Shown: positions 21,854 to 33,780, numbered from the stretch's first letter. The stretch: 64,000 nucleotides of DNA from Pyropia yezoensis (GCA_009829735.1 CM020620.1:930001-994000); one strand, 5' to 3'. Notes: generated from the sequence alone by a model not told the origin. Program-made: numbers and translations.

Positions 21854-21957
21854 CAATTCCAGCACACGCAGTCATGGCTCAACCAATAGGAAGCGAGAGA
21901 TTCCTTAAGTCTGGACAGCTGATTTCGGGCCGCCCCGGCGTCGATCACGTCGCCAGC

Positions 21958-22053
21958 CACGTGGGGCACGTGGCGTCCTTATTGCCGCATTACCGGGGGC
22001 ATGGCGTGCACGTGAGGCACGTGGCGGGGCGTTGCGTGCACGTGGCGCACGTG
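21958..22053. promoter_or_regulatory. Cluster of six CACGTG boxes
   Basis: CACGTG starts at 21958, 21967, 22009, 22018, 22039 and 22048: three pairs, each with a 9-bp interval, just inside the left inverted repeat and 1.3 kb upstream of the RING-like gene. A tandem GGCACGTGGC-type repeat explains the pairing. It would be a strong array for bZIP/bHLH factors. Confidence 0.7.
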
Positions 22054-23368
22054 GCTCGCCGGGCGTGCGAATCCATGGAACCGCCTCCGTGCTCAATGCT
22101 TGCTTTACAGTGCGTGCATCATGTGCATGTTCTCCGTGCGGTACGCAATATCGGGGTTGATCTGTGTGCGGACAGGGGGAGCTGGGGCGACTCGGTTTTT
22201 TCTTGCGGAAGGGGGCGGCCGGACGGGGCGGGCCAGGTGTGGGCGAGAAGGAGGGGCACGTCATTTTAGCTGGCCAGAAGCGAGCCACGGTGTATGCAAT
22301 GGCGACCGCAATGGCAAGCAGAGAGTGAGGCTCGAGGACTGTCTAGTGTAAGGGTGGCTGCAGCGGGACCTGGAGCGGTCGGCAGGGGCCGGACGTGCAA
22401 GAGGGAAAGGGGGTGGTGTCTCAGTACGGTTGGAACGGGTTCGCGTCGGCCAAATATGCATTCGCCTGCACGTCCGTCCGGCGAGCTGGGGGGTAGCCAC
22501 TGCAGGGCCATCCTCCGCGGTATCCCTGACGCTTGTCGGCACGAAGCACGAGGTCTGCACGATGCTGCCGACTGGGTTTGGGCACAATGGTGCCGAAGTG
22601 AGCACATGCACGGAGCATGTCCACCAGCACCACCCACCATTATCGGTCGTGGTGGACAGTGGAGAAAGAAGATATGAGAACAGCAAAGTTAATGTGCGCT
22701 GAAATTCAAATTCAGTTTCACTCGCATTTGTCGTGCTTGTTGATTGGAACAGATGTGCGTAGTCTGTTTGGTCGACATTTCGTTAGAATCCTGGTTGCGC
22801 GATACCGCATAGTGACGACACTGCCGACGACGTGGGCTGAACATGCTATTTCGGCGCGATACTACATCGTGACGATGTACGGCACGCCGCTGCCAAGACC
22901 AGCAGGCCGTGGCGGGCAGCATCTGATTTGCTCGCAAGGACCTCGGCCGATTTGCGCACGGATCTGCCTCGTGCGGGACTCGAACACGGCCCCACTCTGT
23001 TGTGGTGTTCCGCCCGTACGTTTCCCTGGAGCTCGTGAGTCATCTTCGGGCCGCTCTCGCAACACCACGGTCAACGGCTGCAGGCAACAAGCTAGCCAGG
23101 CAGTAGACCCCCACCCACCGGTCACTCAGGACCGGTTCATTTGTTGACACACCTGTTCACATGAAGCCCGCACGCTTTTTCCTCTGCAGTGCTGTAGGCA
23201 ATCTGCGCACACGGACGGTCCGCCGACCAGTTACCTCCACCTTCGCGGCACGTCCTCACCGTTGCACTCTCACCGCTGTGGCGCTCGCGCGGCTGTCCCC
23301 TCCAACTCCCCCATCCCTCTCACTCCGTCTTCATCTTCTCCCTTCACGAACCCCGCGGGCGCTTGAGA
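22054..23368. other. Leader region of the left gene set
   Basis: No gene supported. It holds TCGGCACGAAGCAC at 22535-22548 (shared dyad half-site) and a related TTCGGCGCGA near 22851. It probably contains the promoter of the RING-like gene. Confidence 0.45.
22535..22548. promoter_or_regulatory. Shared TCGGCACGAA motif, RING-like gene side
   Basis: A single half-site about 0.8 kb upstream of the ATG at 23369. Confidence 0.45.
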
Positions 23369-24226
23369 ATGCCTCCCCACCGACGGACGAGACGTAGCCG
23401 GCCTGACAGCGTCCGGGGGACGTCCGGACTCGTCCGACCCGCCCGACGCTCTCACCGGCTGCGCCGTCGGGAGAGCGATCAGATGGCCGCCGCGTCGTCT
23501 GCCCACGATACGGCAGTCGCTGCTGGGGGGGCCCCTGTGTCATCGCGTGCCACCCGGGCCTCGGGACGTGCGTCGTCGACCACACGGCGGGCTGTGCTGC
23601 GGACAACAGCCGAGACGCCTGCCGCCGGCTTGGCGGACACGGTGGGGACGCCCAGTGACATGGGGGACCCAGCGAATGCCAATCCTTCGGGGTCCGACGA
23701 GGGCGGAGTGGCAGCCCAGCGTCGCACGCGGTACGTGTGTGTTGACGCAGTTGTGCCGCCCTGGGCGAGGGATCTTGTCGCTGCCTCTGTCACTTCAGAT
23801 GTGGGCCCCATTTTACCGTCTGTCACTGCCGTCTTGGACGCGATGGATAGCTGGCGGTCGTCTCGGCGGGCGGGCTCAGGCGGGCCCGTCGCTCCTGCTC
23901 CACCATCCTCTACTCGCCTGCGTATTGAATACACTTACGAGGACACGGCGCTAGACTCCGCGTGGGCGGCCCCCGCGTCTGCTGGTGGTCTGGACGCCAA
24001 CCGTGACGGGGTGCCTCCGAGCGTGATGCTTCAGCTGCATCGTTTTTTCTTGAGCACGGGGGACTTGGCGGATGGAGTAGCTTGTTGTGCTATATGCTTT
24101 GACTCTTTGGGAGGGGCGAAGGAGCTGCTCCGCCTCCCATGTTGGTGCGCTTTTCACAGGGAGGAGATTGAATTGTGGCTGTCGAACCATGCGACATGCC
24201 CTGTGCATGTCACAAGGACCGTGTAG
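23369..24226 (+). CDS. RING-like zinc finger protein
   Basis: 285 residues from ATG 23369. The N-terminal 100 residues are basic and disordered. The C-terminal 45 residues read CCAICFDSLGG ... LPCWCAFHREEIELWLSNHA ... CPVH, the layout of a RING-H2 finger (C-x2-C, then C-x-C/H-x2-H, Trp-Leu, then CP). RING domains bind zinc and recruit ubiquitin-charged E2 enzymes. Two ligand positions are altered: the sixth (Cys) is Glu and the last (Cys) is His. It is therefore a variant or a finger losing function. First gene inside the left inverted repeat. A TCGGCAC-type motif lies upstream, and three more follow it at 24699-24750. Confidence 0.65.
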   Translation: MPPHRRTRRSRPDSVRGTSGLVRPARRSHRLRRRESDQMAAASSAHDTAVAAGGAPVSSRATRASGRASSTTRRAVLRTTAETPAAGLADTVGTPSDMGDPANANPSGSDEGGVAAQRRTRYVCVDAVVPPWARDLVAASVTSDVGPILPSVTAVLDAMDSWRSSRRAGSGGPVAPAPPSSTRLRIEYTYEDTALDSAWAAPASAGGLDANRDGVPPSVMLQLHRFFLSTGDLADGVACCAICFDSLGGAKELLRLPCWCAFHREEIELWLSNHATCPVHVTRTV

Positions 24227-25160
24227 GAGTACCTCAACGACAACGAGCGTTTTTCGTGTAGCCAGTAAAAGTGCCTCCATCGAGGCGCCATCGTTGCGCT
24301 TTTGCTTTACTTCAGCGCACATCTCCAGTGCTTTTTGCCTTGTCTCAAGCAGGGGCCTGTATACTTGTGCCGCCCCGGCAACACCGCTATGTATGCTGTG
24401 CATGCTGTCGGCATTTTGCCGCCTGCCTTGTATGTGGTAGCGTGCCGACCTAGAGGCAACCGCCATAAAATCCGCTTGTAGGAGAATGTGGGGCAGGGAC
24501 CATTTCAAAGTGAGCAGGTGCCGTTGTCTCAGGGTGGCAGCGGGCGAGGATGCCGTGGGCGAGGTGCTCAGGGGACGGCAGCGCGCTCGAGCCTTCGCTG
24601 GACGCGCCATTCGGCACGACTAGTTCCCAGAGGAACCCGCGTCTGTGGCTCATTCAAAAGGTCTCGAATTCAACGTCGTGAGTAGTGGTTTGACTGCGTC
24701 GGCACGAAACGGAAACGTTTGTGTCGGCACGAAACACGTGTCGGCACACAATTTCGACCAGATGCCTCGGCTGGTGGCTGCCCTGCAGCTTGCCTGCGCG
24801 CGGTGGCAGAATGGCGCGTGGGCCGTATGCCGGCCGTTCATCGACGTGCTTCGGCGCGTTTCTTGCGCCGAGGGCCCCAGACCGCGCGAAACCCGGACCG
24901 ATTTTTTATGTGCCGGTGCGTGAACGCTAGGCTCCCCCCCTCCTGCCTGCGTGCGGTGGCAGGCTGAGGCGTCGGCCGCTTGCCGGCCGACAATCGACGT
25001 GCTTCGGCTTGTTTCTTGCCCCGAGTGCCCCGGAGCAGCGGACCTCTTCGGCAAGCCAGGCGCATCTCTGCCGTGCGCGACCCGAACCACGTTTTCTGCC
25101 GGTGCGTCAACCCTGGGCTCCCTCCCCCTCCCGACTTCGAACGCGTTCGCAATCTTGACG
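24227..25160. other. Intergenic region with motif cluster
   Basis: No gene. It contains the TCGGCAC motif cluster and two diverged direct repeats of a block reading GTGCTTCGGC-GTTTCTTGC-CCGAG (near 24845 and 24997) in otherwise similar 150-bp contexts (a local tandem duplication). Confidence 0.5.
24699..24750. promoter_or_regulatory. Shared TCGGCACGAAAC motif cluster, three copies
   Basis: TCGGCACGAAAC at 24699, TCGGCACGAAACAC at 24724 and TCGGCACACA at 24741, about 0.4 kb upstream of the Ala/Lys-rich gene. Confidence 0.6.
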
Positions 25161-28100
25161 ATGGTGCGTCCATCGGCGCGTGCGTCCGCGCAGAGCGTGC
25201 GGCGCTCCCTCCTGTCGTCCGTCGGGGCGGAACGCGCATCCGACTTGCCGTCGCCGGAGCTGGAAGAGCTGATGGAGAACCTCGAGGTGCTCGCCCATTC
25301 GAGCAAGTCGCTCACGTGGCATGTGCATCTCTCGGGGTACGACAAGGCCGGCAACGTGTTTTGGCTTCCTGTGTGGGAAGATGCCGGCGTTCTCCAGAGC
25401 CCTGCCCGCCGCGTGCGGAGCATGGTGTATCGGTTCGTCAAGAGCGGCCCGAGCATGGTGGGGACTTCGCACGCCTTGCTCTCCCGTGCGAATGCGGGAA
25501 AAGGGAGAGACTGACCGCCTCGAAGTTCTGCCGGAGTTGGACGCCCCGGTGACAAAGCCTCTCACCGGGGGGGGGGGGCGTCGGCAGGTGACAAGGCAGC
25601 GGGTGCTGAAAAGCCATTGGGGCCTGGGGCGGCGGCGCTCGCCGCTGACGATGAGGCGGCAGCGGCTCACCCTCCCACGGACGATGCAGCAGAAGCTGTC
25701 GCAGCCGCTGCGAAGGCGTCGAGGAAGGGCGGCGCTGGAGCAACAGATGTACAACCTGCCGACGCAGCTGCAGCTGCAGCAATCGCTGGTGCGAAGGCGG
25801 CCCCTACGGCCACGGGTGCACCGGCGGCGGCAAACGCGACATCGGCGGCATTTTTGTCGGCTAAGAAGGGAGCTTCGTCAATCAAGGACGGAGACAAGGG
25901 GGCTGCATCAGCGCCTGCCAGTGCTGGTGAAGCTGCTGGTGGTGCTGCTGCTGCTGCTGCCGCTGCTGCCGCGGCCGCTGCAGGCAGCTCCTCATCTTCC
26001 TCATCGCCGTCGGTGCCCGCGCCGTATTTGAGTCGTGCTTCTGTTGGCAGTAAGGCTCCCCGGCGCCAGGCTAGCAAGGTAGGCACGCGGATTGTGCTCG
26101 TCTGTCCTGTTAGCGAGCACCCACCTGAAGCTGTCTCTCCCTCGCCTGAAACATCAAAGCGCAAGCGCTGTTCGAGAATTCAAAGTGTCCCCTTACGCAC
26201 TTGCGGGCTGCGTTAACTGTGGTGTCGAAAGAGATCGCTCAAGACCTGTCAACAAGGCGAGCGCGCCTATCGCTACCGTGGTGGCCTCGGCATCCGGACT
26301 CCCGCAATGTATGGCCACTTCAAGTGGTCGTCCCGAATGAGCTTGCTGCTCTCGCAGACGGCAAGCATCGCCCATTGACGGGTGAGCAATCTGTGGTGGT
26401 TCCCACTTTCCAGGCATCACGAGCGCGTGCAACGTCGGTCGCGGAGCGGGTTGGCGACCTTCTTTTGCAAATGACCAAGGAGCCGCGTGCGCTAGATAAC
26501 GTGAGCAGTTTTTTGGATGGTCTGGATCGTGCCCTGCTGCTCAAGTCCGGGTCCTCGCGAGTGCCTCTCGTGGCTGCTATATCTGGCTATGGCGAGAAAG
26601 CACGCGATGAAGGCGCAATTGCTGGCACATTGGCGGGCGGCACGGCGGGTGCGTCGGCTGCGGGCGCGGAGGCGGCTGCGGCGGCGGTGGCGACGGAGGA
26701 CACGCCGCTTGGTGAGCGCTCTGGCGTGCGGTCGGAAGGGCCGGCGGAATTGCTGGCGGTCGAGCCGACGGACGAGGCGGCAATGGAGTCGGCGGGGGAC
26801 GTGGCGGGAGAGGCGGCAGGTGAGATGGCTCGTGACTCGGCGGGTGACTCAGTAGCCATTTAGGAGAATCCGTCCACGCGTGGCTCGGTGGCCGCGGCGG
26901 TTGTCCCGACGACCGGCTACTAAAGGAGCGCGACGACGAAAAAGGCGTCGAAATTCGCATCTTCGACAGCACGCACTGCTTTGGCAGCTGCTGCGGCCAA
27001 GCGCCGCAAGCAAGAACGAGAGAAGAGAGAGAAGGCAGTTGCGGTGCGCTCAGTCAAGGCTGCGAAAGGACCCCGTGGAAAGGGCTCTCCCCAGTCATCC
27101 GGGGCAGGGGCACAAGTCGGCTCATCCTCGCGCTCTGCACCGTTGAGTGACGGTGATGCTGCGGCTGGGGCAAATACCTCGGCGAAAGAAGACGCGCGGC
27201 AGTCTGCCACGGCTGTTGCAGCTGCAAAACGAGCAGCGGCGGGTGTGCTTCAACTTGAGTTCAAAGTGCTCTCTCCGACGAAGACGGTCAAGAAGGGCAA
27301 GCAGCCGGCTAAATCCTCCCGGCTCGCGAGGGCGAAATTTGCGGCCAGGGGCCCTTCGAAGGCGCCCCCTCGTGCGAGAACGTCATCTCAAGCAGCTGAA
27401 CAGCCTGGTGGTGCCCGGCCGACCAGTGGAAAGAGTACTGCAACAGGACGAAAGCGCATACCGCCGCTGCGAAAGCCGCCTGGGCGACCAGCATGGCATC
27501 CTCCGCAAGCCGTCGTCCACCCATCGCTTAGGGTGTTGCCAACCGCGCCCGCTTCGGCCTCACACGCAGCCGCTGATCAGGGGCCCGAGGCTCCATCGAC
27601 TGCGGGCAAGCCTCCTTCAGGAGCGGCTTCGTCCGCCGAGGCCACTGGACTGGCAGCTGCAGCCTCCTCGGTGGAAGGATTCAAGGCAGCGGTGGCGACA
27701 TCTGAGAAGGAGCCTGCCCAGCCTCCCGCGTCAATCGAGATGGCGACAGCCGCTGGACAGAAGGCCGCGGCTTCCTCACCTCGGTCCGCAACTCCAGCGT
27801 TGAGCACCTCTTCAGATGCGGCGGTCGTCCTTGCTCCCACACCCCCCACGAGGTCTGGAACCGAAGCGATAGTCGCGAGTCCTCTTGCCCGGACTGCCGC
27901 GCCGGCGGTGGCGACAGCGGCACCAGCGGCGGCCGCGCCGGTCGTGAACGCTCTATCGGCGACAGCGGCCGCTAAGGCTCCCGATGGCTCTGTGGCACAC
28001 GCGAGGACTCGGACGGCGGCCACCGGCGCCTCTGGAGAATATGGCGGCCGAAACGATTCCGACAACAGATGTCACCGGGACGGCGGCTGCACGGTCTTCG

Positions 28101-29252
28101 CAGCAAGCTGCATCGCCCCAGCAGGCCCCCACGTCCCGGTTGGCGTCAGCATCCCGACAAGGCCCTGCAGCTCGTCCGGCTCAACTAGTTGCACCGGTGG
28201 CCAACATTTCCTTTTCCGCGAACGTCCCGAAGAACGACTGAAGGCAGTTGGCAACGGCCGGAATTCAGGCAGCTACCGCTCCACCATCAAAATCGTCCGT
28301 TGAAGAGTCGGCAGAGCCTGCAGGAGAGAGTACGGTGGCTCTCGAAGCGGCTCGTGGGCTACGTACGCTGGCCCGGGTAGCGGACGCAGCTGAAGCGCGG
28401 ACGGCACCTGGCGTGGCTGCACACTCTGGCGGGGAGGCAGGCGCTCAGGACGCGCTGGGGGGTAATTCTGGGGGGGCGGAAGCACCCTCGCATACGCTGG
28501 CGGGCAAGAATACGGTTATCACTGTCAAGAAGGCTGTGAAGGCCAGGGAGGAACCTGCGGGCGCGCAAGCAGGCCTCAAGGCCGTGCTTATGTCACCGCC
28601 TACTTTGCGCAGAGGGCGCACTGCAGCGTCTTCGACAACATTGGAGGACTCGTTTTTGGTTGCAGTTGCCGCCCCAGCGAGGCACGCTGTCGTCGAGACG
28701 ACATGTGGCACTGACACGGATATGCCGACTGTATCTTCTGCTGGCTTGAAGGACGCCGAGAGAACGGCGGGAAGTGATGCTTCCGTTGACAGAGGCGACA
28801 CAGACGGCGGCGATCGTCAACGCACTCAAGGACAACAGCTTCCCGGTGCTCTTGCGGCCCCTGAGACTGCCCGTACCCTGCGCAGTGGAACGTCGCAACA
28901 GCCGGGCGTGGGCAAGCATACGACATCCGGGGCTCGCTCCGTGCACTTTGACGCGAAACTTCCTGACAGCGCCATGGAGACCCGGTCAGGGAAGACTGGC
29001 AGTGCGTCCTCCGTTGCTGATCGACCTCAATCCCCGCGCTCCCCTCGGCCTGCAAAGAGGTCGGCGCCCACAAAGACGCAGACTGCACCGCCCAAGGGCA
29101 CTGGACGGGGCTTGACATCTGCCTCCGCACCTGTCGGCGGTGAGGTCAGCACCTCCGTCGCAGGGAGAACCCGTAAGCGGCAAAAGGACGCCGAGTGTGC
29201 CTCTGAGGGAGAGCCTTCCTCTCCAATGAAGACCCGCCGTACGAAGAAATAG
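25161..29252 (+). pseudogene. Ala/Lys-rich protein of the giant element, broken
   Basis: About 1360 codons starting at ATG 25161. The first 110 residues look globular (LTWHVHLSGYDKAGNVFWLP). Most of the rest is Ala, Ser, Thr and Lys-rich with basic KRR patches, ending MKTRRTKK. A second globular patch lies at about 26300-26590 (SFLDGLDRALLL). Breaks: TGA 25512 in phase, frame change near 26200, TAG 26861, TAA near 26921, frame change near 28030, TGA 28239. The composition resembles a DNA- or chromatin-binding protein such as a linker histone, but that is inference. I recognise no family. It lies between the RING-like gene and the transposase on the same strand. Confidence 0.5.
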
Positions 29253-29804
29253 CGCGAAGTGGCTCCTTGTTTGCTTTTCTTTTTGAGACGTTCTTAGGCC
29301 TCTTTCTTAAGTGATTTTCTGAAGGTCGTCCTTTTGTTAACGTGTGCACGTCAAGACGGCCACCGTCGCTGAGGTGGTCAAGTAACACTTCCGAGGCAAC
29401 AGGTCGGGAGGCAACAGGTCGGGCGCTGTCGGACGGCAGAGGTTGTTCTCTACGAGTAGCGGTGACGTGAAGACTCACTGGTGAGAAAGTAGTGCCAATG
29501 CTCTGCTTCGTGCCAGTTCGGCGTAATACGTTGTGCCGAACCGGCTTCTTTAGAACGACCAGTGTTGTGCCGAAAACACGTTAACAGGATAATTCGGCAC
29601 GAAATCAACACTCTACGCCACTTGGTATGGCACCGCCTCTCGCGCCTTGGTGTCGTGTCGGCAACACGTCACTCACGCTCCTGTGCAAGCAGTGTCCACC
29701 CTTGTCACCCGGCGCACCTCGAGCCGATTAGCGCTTGTCGTGATTTTCCTCCTCTTTCGACGACAAACTTCCAACGACTTTGGCGAGTTTTGCTTGTCAC
29801 CAGG
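29253..29804. other. Intergenic region before the transposase
   Basis: No gene. A short direct repeat GGCAACAGGTCGGG occurs twice near 29393-29421, followed by the dyad motif cluster. Confidence 0.5.
29532..29605. promoter_or_regulatory. Dyad motif upstream of the transposase
   Basis: GTGCCGAA at 29534, then GTGTTGTGCCGAA (from about 29561) and TTCGGCACGAAAT (29593-29605) followed by CAACAC. The outer parts are also inverted copies. It ends 200 bp before the transposase ATG. Confidence 0.65.
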
Positions 29805-31253
29805 ATGAGCTCGTCGGGACCCGGCTCATCGGGGCACTCTACGCCTGGTGCAGAAGAGCGAGCCGCAGCACCCGCTGCTCGACCCGCGCGCTTTCAGTGC
29901 TTGCCGTCGAACTTCTTTCCTCCTTCCGAAAACCCTGACGTCACGGCAGACCGATGGAGAAAAGTGCGCCTGTTCTTCTCGGCCATGCTGGCAGAGCCAG
30001 CCCTCAACGTCTTCGGCGACTGTGACCTCGTGGATGTGCGGCTTCTAGGACATGCGTTGGCCAATGGTGTTCCGAGCTCAGAGTGGCTGGGCCTGGCGCA
30101 GGGTGTCCGCAATGTCGTCTTCGTTTGGCACTTTCTTCTGCTGGTCAAGAGGCGCATGGACGAGGATCCGCTGTTGGCGCACGCCGTTGGAGAGCTCATT
30201 CTCTTTGCTGCTTCCCGGGGCCCTGCTGCGACGGACCTGTGGGAGGCCAAGGCGTCAGAAGCCGCAAAGGAGTATCGCGCTATGTGGCAGGACACATCGG
30301 CGGAGCAGTATCAAGAGTGGGCAGCGGCCCAAGGCGTGGAGCCAGCTGTGACCCACATTGTTGGCCACGCAGCAGTCCAAGCTCGCATTCTGGAGCAAGC
30401 CGAGGAAGAGCGGACGGGTCAAGCGTGGCCAGGCCGGAAGCTGGTAAGACCTTACCCTGAGGATGCGACAGCAGTGCGAGACCGACGGAGAGCTGCACGA
30501 CGACGCCGCCGGACTCCTCGGCCCGTACAGCGTCGCCGCCGTCGTCGCCCGAACAACAGGCTGCTTACCGGACAGCAGTGCACATGGGACGCTGATATCT
30601 GCCGGCACGGGTACCCCAAGTCGCTCATTCGCGGACCGGGGGTGTTAACGTTTATGTGTGGATGTGGCTACATCATCGGGTTTGAGCTGCTAAGGGAGAC
30701 GGAGAGTCCGGCCCACCTGGTCGCAGCGCTTGCTCAGCGCTTTGTGCGGATGCCGCGAGTGGTGTAGTGCAACACTGCCTGCCAAACACAGCGTAACGCG
30801 CTTCGCTGCGTACCCTGGCTCCTGACTGAAGAGGAGGTTTCTTTCTTCATCGACCGATTCCATCAATGCGGGCACGTGTGCTCACCTGTTTTTGAGGCCG
30901 ACGAGTATCCCGAGATTTCGCGGGGACATGACACGTCAAGCGCCGAGCGGCAACACTACATCAAGAAGAAGTCCAAGTCATCCCTGACCTACATGTCACA
31001 GCACCATTTCATTGTGCGCTCAAGATACATGGCGGCGTACAACAATATTCGCGTGTCACAGAAGCGGGGAGCCATGACTAAAAGCGTTGTTGCCCGCGCG
31101 GCCAACCAGGCGCTCGTGCCGCTGGAGATCCAGCACCAGGCGGTAGAGTCATACTACCACAAGGCCATGGTGGACCGCTGCGAGGTGACGGGCTGCAAAT
31201 GCCGGGAAGGCATCCCTGCAGGTCAGTCGCTTGGCCTCGAGAAGAAGCTTTGA
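29805..31253 (+). pseudogene. KDZ-family transposase, one stop codon
   Basis: 483 codons in a single frame from ATG 29805 to TGA 31253, with one TAG at 30765-30767. Features typical of the KDZ RNase-H-like core occur in order: CGCGYIIGFELLRETESP (the C-H-G-x-x-x-G-F and ESP block), MPRVV-stop-CNTAC where the family has a hydrophobic-Tyr-Asp-x-x-Cys block, IDRFHQCGHVC (the DRFH...H.C signature), then DTSSAERQ (NTE..EQ-like) and the final helix before a Cys-rich tail (CEVTGCKC). The TAG replaces the expected Tyr, and the catalytic Asp next to it is Cys, so this copy is probably inactive. The N-terminal half before about residue 230 is unfamiliar. Confidence 0.7.
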
Positions 31254-32982
31254 CTGGGTAGCGCGTAGGTGAGGCCGATGATAGTGGCCAGAGCTAAGGA
31301 CCATTTAAACCCGGCCTGTGCCGCTACCGCAGAATACATACTGTTGCAGCAGAAGAGCTCTCGACGAGAGGTGTGAGGATAGTTCCCAGCGCGTCCCCCA
31401 CAGTCACAACAACGTCTTCCAGAACGCCTACGCCTCTGCCACGCATGACACCGGCCGATCGGGTTCGATTGCACGCAAGATCACCGGCGTCGTAGGGCGC
31501 GCGTGGGGCACTGTCACTGCCCCCATCCCGGCGGCACTCATGACCATTCCCTGCCACCCCCCACCCCCGCTGGTCCGGGGGGGGAGCTGACTCACTGTCT
31601 TTGCTTCAGCCACAAGATGGGCTACAGCATTTCCGTTACGCACCCCCCCACGTGCATTCGCGAAGGACGTCCGACGCACGGTATGGCCGCCACTGCTCGA
31701 CTGTTGACGGACAGCTTGGCGACGTCGGGGGTACTCCACCCCCAGGTCTAGGCGGGGGGGACACAGCCGCGCTATGCCTATACCCATAGACACCTACAAC
31801 AATAGAGGTGCATCCCTACATGCCTCTCGCGCACAACGGCGCAACACCAGATTGTCGCCTCATCAATCTTGCCTTACGCGTCGCTTTTTCCGTTCTCCCG
31901 CTCACTTTCAGACCGCCACAGTCACAGCCTGCAGATCGGACGTCACGTTACATTCTTCCCAAGCCCATTGGGAGACAGCCCGCCACCCTCTCAGGGCCAG
32001 GTCGCACGAGGGGCTTCCTGCCGAACTGCCTTCAGCAGCAGTATGAGAAGCGTCAGAAGTGTACCTGGGGGCTGACCAACCCGCAGAAGGAACACTACGG
32101 CAGCACTCGCTGAAGGGCGACCGGTGCGACTGCCGGCCGCCAGCGCTTCAGACGGGCGTCAGAGCGATGACCAGGATGAGTTACACAGCAACTACAGGGC
32201 ATGTCATGCCGCTGACTGTGACTTACCTCACGAGATCCTAATTTTTTATCCCTGAGAACTCGCGTTTGCAAATCACGTGAGACGTGACCGCGACAGGCAG
32301 GCGGTCCCGCTGGGAGAGGACGGCTGCACGGGCAACACGCCCGAGCGGCAACGCCGTCCGCAAACAGGCCGAGGCGGCAAGGCGACCGGCGGCTGGCCCT
32401 GGGGCAGGACCACCGGGCAGCACGCCCGGGGATGCGCAAGGCCCACTGCGTTCTGGGCGGGCGCCTCCGAGAGGGTAGATAAGGACGGGCCTCGTGGGCT
32501 AGCCTCGGGCGTCCCAGCAAAACGAGGAACTTTGCTTGTGGACGACCGGTCTGTGTGCACCGGTGTCGGGGCGGGTGCGGGCGAGCCCGACGGCACGCCC
32601 GCATGTGGTCAGGGACCCTCTTCTCCCTTTGTCTACAACCGCGGCCAACGCAAAGGAGCTGTGGAAAGGACACCTTCCGATGCCGCTGTTTGCAGCCGCC
32701 ACGCCCTTCCAGTGGACGGGGTTGGGTATGCGCGGCGGAATCTAGGTCGCAAGTTGCTTGCTTGCGCATCCGACGACAAGCACCGAAGCGGGGCGACTTT
32801 GCGTTGACGACTTTGGGCTTCTGGTTGGGACGGGAGAGACGGACAGTAGAGGAGGGACGATGAGATTCCCAAGGAGAGACTTTTGTAGCACTGTGCGCCG
32901 TCTGGCGCACCAAGGCGCGAATCGACTCCAACGCTCACTCCCTCAAACACACAAAGCACCCCGCACAAACTATAAACGACTC
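31254..32982. other. Meeting point of the convergent gene sets
   Basis: No gene I can support. Short frames on minus near 31220-31800 include a hydrophobic FKWSLALATIIGLTYALP-like stretch but have no clear start or continuity. The region separates the plus-strand transposase from the minus-strand SET gene. Confidence 0.4.
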
Positions 32983-33780
32983 TCAAAGCGCAGGGTGCTT
33001 GTAAGCGTCCCCATTGTTCACAAGGATCTCCTCACCTGCGGCAATGGTCTGCGTCACATACACGTACGACAAGCCGGGAACGACTAGCTGCGACGACGCC
33101 GACACAGGGTCTTGAGTCTGGTAGAAGCGAGCGTTGCTCAGGTAGTGAGGGCGGTGGTCATTAACAAGTCCCGCAGCACAGAAGGTGGCGGGGACAACCC
33201 AACACGAGCGACTGCTAGGTGACCGCGTCGCAAACGACGTCTTTGTCGCGAGCTCCGCTGCAACGAAGTAGTGGTCAAAGCGCGCCCGCCGCTGCGACCA
33301 GAAGCAGCGATCCATCCGGAGCTCCAACGACGTCTTCTGGCACACAGTTGCAGTACAGCGCAGCGCCCGAGGGAGACTGCCGGGCCCAAAAATGACGCTG
33401 TCGGCGCTAGGGGAGCTCGCGGCCGCGTCGAGGTCCTTGTACATGAGCTGTCCGAAGAAAGGCAGGATACGCTCCGTCTCAAGCAGAGGCCGCGCCGCAA
33501 ACACCCCGCGACCATGAACAGTGAACGGTGCTATAAACGTGCCGAATGCGGCAGCGTCCGCCGCCAGCAAGTCGTCCTTGTTCGTAACGTGCAGGAGGAC
33601 TTCCAGCTCTGCCTGGGTCCAGTGGTGGACAGGAACACAGTCCAGCGGCCATCCACCGCTCGCCGCGACCATCTTCGGCAGCGTCATGAGCTCTGCGACA
33701 ACCGGGGCAGAAAGGCAAGTGTATGCCGGAAGCCTCCGTGGGGGAGCCCACCCGAGGCCCGCCCGCGCTGGGCGGAACAT
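32983..33780 (-). CDS. SET-domain protein
   Basis: 265 residues from ATG 33780, uninterrupted. SET landmarks in order: GRGVFAARPLLETERILPFFGQ (the GxG and YxG-type core), then VNDHRPHYLSNARFY (variant of the NHxCxPN knot) and TIAAGEEILVNNGDAYKH (variant of the E-x-L-x-x-x-YG-x-x-Y end). SET enzymes methylate lysines, commonly on histones, using S-adenosylmethionine. The second Asn of VNNG stands where the E-x-L-x-x-x-Y block usually has its Tyr, so activity is uncertain. Minus strand, convergent with the transposase. Transposon-borne or captured host gene are both possible; its position inside the inverted repeats favours cargo. Confidence 0.75.
   Translation of the reverse strand: MFRPARAGLGWAPPRRLPAYTCLSAPVVAELMTLPKMVAASGGWPLDCVPVHHWTQAELEVLLHVTNKDDLLAADAAAFGTFIAPFTVHGRGVFAARPLLETERILPFFGQLMYKDLDAAASSPSADSVIFGPGSLPRALRCTATVCQKTSLELRMDRCFWSQRRARFDHYFVAAELATKTSFATRSPSSRSCWVVPATFCAAGLVNDHRPHYLSNARFYQTQDPVSASSQLVVPGLSYVYVTQTIAAGEEILVNNGDAYKHPAL

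Noticed and set aside
29805..31253. Transposase and SWIM-Ulp1 as one split protein
   Set aside because: They are on opposite strands 8 kb apart; no inversion break could be shown.
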